Origin: Acidobacteriota bacterium
GTDB taxonomy: Bacteria; Acidobacteriota; Blastocatellia; Pyrinomonadales; Pyrinomonadaceae
Direction: 5' to 3'
DNA length: 7,424 nucleotides
NCBI GenBank assembly: GCA_024640445.1
Contig: JAHEEZ010000185.1
Coordinates: 1 to 7,424, forward strand
Every line of letters begins with the position of its first letter. Position 1 is the stretch's first letter. Positions 6,128 to 7,424 of this stretch are shown here, one piece after another. A program made the translations under genes and the position numbers. The notes beneath the pieces are model-generated. The model did not search any database. It worked only from the letters and a program-made list of their open reading frames with translations, and had not been told where the DNA came from.

Positions 6128-7424
6128 ATGACCCGAGCCTGGGAAATAGAAGGATTTCTTGGATCATCCGACGGCCGTATGACTATGGACGGCGTGGATG
6201 TCTCCGCGCTTGCCGACGATTTCGGCACCCCACTATTCATATTCAGCGAGCGGAGGATAGCCTCGAACATTGAGCGGCTGCAAAACGCAGGCGAAAAGGC
6301 TGGCGTCCGCCTTAAGATCTGCTATGCGTCAAAGGCGAACTCGAACACCGGGATACTGAAGGCGGTTCGTGCAGCGGGTTCCGACATCGAGGTCAACTCG
6401 GGCGGAGAACTCTTCAAAGCCCTCAACGCAGGTTTCTCGCCTTCCCAGGTCATTTTCAACGGAACAAGCAAGACCGAACGGGAGATCTCGGAAGCAGTCA
6501 CCGCGGGAATTTATGCGATCCAGGCGGATTCGATCTTCGAGCTTGAGAGGATCGAGAAGGTATCCCTTTCGCTTGGGATCAGAGCTAACGTTTCTTTGCG
6601 GTTGGTGCCGGAGATTAGAAGCGATACGCTTCACGGTCTGCAAACTGCACTTCTCACTTCGAAATTCGGGATGATGCCGGATGAGGCCGTCGAGGCATTC
6701 AGACGGTGGAGGGAGGACGATCCCGCGTTGTCGATTCGCGGCATTCATCTCCATATCGGTTCGCAGACGCCTGACGCGGAACCTTACCTGGAAGCGCTTC
6801 AAGTGCTTTACAAGGAGGTGGCCCGGATTCGGAAAGAAACCGGCCGGCGTGTGGCGCACGTAAATCTCGGAGGGGGTTTTCCGGTCAATTATCTCCGAGA
6901 TCCGGGATTTGCGGGCAGAATGGCGGATTCGCAGAAGAAGCTCTTCGCCTCGGAACTGGACCTCGGAGAGGTGCTCTCGCGCGGATGGAAAGAAATTCTT
7001 GGAAGAGCGGAGTATGACGGGATCGGCGGCATCTTCCAAGATTTAGAACTATTGATCGAGCCAGGAAGAAACGTGATCGCTGATGCCGGTATTTGCGTTA
7101 CAACGGTGGAGAACAGAAAGACGAGACCGCTCGGAGCGGGTCAGGGGGCGGACACCTGGCTTTTCACCGATGCGGGCTTCAACATCCTGCTTTCGATGGA
7201 AACGTATAAGTGGTATTACCAGATCGTGGCGGCGGAGCGCGTGAACGAGCCGCACGCGACGCCGTACAGGCTGGCAGGTCCTCTTTGTGATGGAGGAGAC
7301 GTGTACTTCGATATCGAGGGGAAAAGACGGCTTCCGGACCACAGGCTGCTCCCTCAGGGCATAGTGCCGGGAGACGTACTGGCGCTGCTGAATTGCGGCG
7401 CTTACTCGATCGCCCAGATGTTCC
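6128..7424 (+). CDS. PLP-dependent fold-III decarboxylase, LysA/ODC-like, 3' end cut off
   Basis: The 432 visible residues form an alanine-racemase-fold barrel plus C-terminal beta domain that would decarboxylate a basic amino acid. Seen: PLP-binding Lys69 in YASKAN, SGGELFKA (91-98), TSKFG (177-181), HIGSQ (209-213), GGGFPV (248-253), EPGR (311-314), DAGFN (348-352), GPLCDGGDV (384-392, Cys387) and GAYS (424-427). These are the landmarks of diaminopimelate/ornithine decarboxylases in the right order. Start: ATG at 6128, giving the usual lead-in WEIEGF before GTPLFIFSE; Met18 (6179) is an alternative. Substrate is uncertain: LysA normally has C-E-S-G-D and an Arg in a RPALY segment after DAGMN, whereas here they are C-D-G-G-D and SMETY. 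A 260-300 segment between GGGF and EPGR is longer than in typical LysA. It may be a meso-DAP decarboxylase or act on ornithine, lysine or a related amino acid. The terminator upstream makes it a separate unit from murQ. Confidence 0.82.
   Translation, partial: MTRAWEIEGFLGSSDGRMTMDGVDVSALADDFGTPLFIFSERRIASNIERLQNAGEKAGVRLKICYASKANSNTGILKAVRAAGSDIEVNSGGELFKALNAGFSPSQVIFNGTSKTEREISEAVTAGIYAIQADSIFELERIEKVSLSLGIRANVSLRLVPEIRSDTLHGLQTALLTSKFGMMPDEAVEAFRRWREDDPALSIRGIHLHIGSQTPDAEPYLEALQVLYKEVARIRKETGRRVAHVNLGGGFPVNYLRDPGFAGRMADSQKKLFASELDLGEVLSRGWKEILGRAEYDGIGGIFQDLELLIEPGRNVIADAGICVTTVENRKTRPLGAGQGADTWLFTDAGFNILLSMETYKWYYQIVAAERVNEPHATPYRLAGPLCDGGDVYFDIEGKRRLPDHRLLPQGIVPGDVLALLNCGAYSIAQMF

Noticed and set aside
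6329..7039. 236-codon open frame on the minus strand opposite the decarboxylase
   Set aside because: It lies wholly inside a gene with clear family motifs on the plus strand; its translation is rich in Arg/Ser with no recognisable domain. It is a GC-codon shadow.

Overview
This window reads as part of a peptidoglycan amino-sugar salvage locus in a free-living, moderately GC-rich bacterium. Six protein-coding genes are supported, and four of them fit one pathway. A BadF-type sugar kinase (MurK/NagK-like) would phosphorylate N-acetylmuramic acid (MurNAc) and/or GlcNAc. MurQ would cleave the lactyl ether of MurNAc-6-phosphate to give GlcNAc-6-phosphate and D-lactate. NagA would deacetylate GlcNAc-6-phosphate to GlcN-6-phosphate. 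A LysR-family regulator is the likely local controller. No phosphotransferase (PTS) transporter is visible, so the cytoplasmic kinase probably replaces PTS-coupled phosphorylation. The lineage cannot be fixed from the sequence. TGnTAGAAT-type extended -10 boxes, near-leaderless starts and a SulP-STAS-cNMP protein would be compatible with Acidobacteriota or a similar environmental phylum, but that is only a guess.

Layout. Positions 1-703 (minus) hold the N-terminal 234 codons of nagA, which runs off the left edge. lysR lies upstream of it on the same strand (812-1732) and is probably co-transcribed with it. The 156-bp region between lysR and the divergent kinase gene (1889-2860, plus) carries a perfect TATAAT for lysR, a TGCTAGAAT extended -10 for the kinase and a TNA-N7-TNA dyad that resembles a LysR operator. 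A large minus-strand gene (2839-5022) encodes a SulP anion transporter fused to a STAS domain and a C-terminal cyclic-nucleotide-binding domain; its 3' end overlaps the kinase's 3' end by 22 bp. murQ (5133-6035, plus) diverges from sulP, has its own TGATAGAAT extended -10 and ends in a clear intrinsic terminator (6052-6080). From 6128 to the right edge runs an incomplete PLP-dependent fold-III decarboxylase related to diaminopimelate and ornithine decarboxylases.

The most notable points are: the split but complete kinase-MurQ-NagA route; the cyclic-nucleotide-binding anion transporter placed in the middle of it; substitutions at usually conserved substrate-site positions in NagA (Pro to Leu and His to Leu); and a decarboxylase whose active-site motif (Cys-Asp-Gly-Gly-Asp) looks more like ornithine decarboxylase than LysA. 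All families here are known. I see no CRISPR array, tRNA, rRNA, insertion sequence or defence system. No gene-free stretch exceeds 160 bp.
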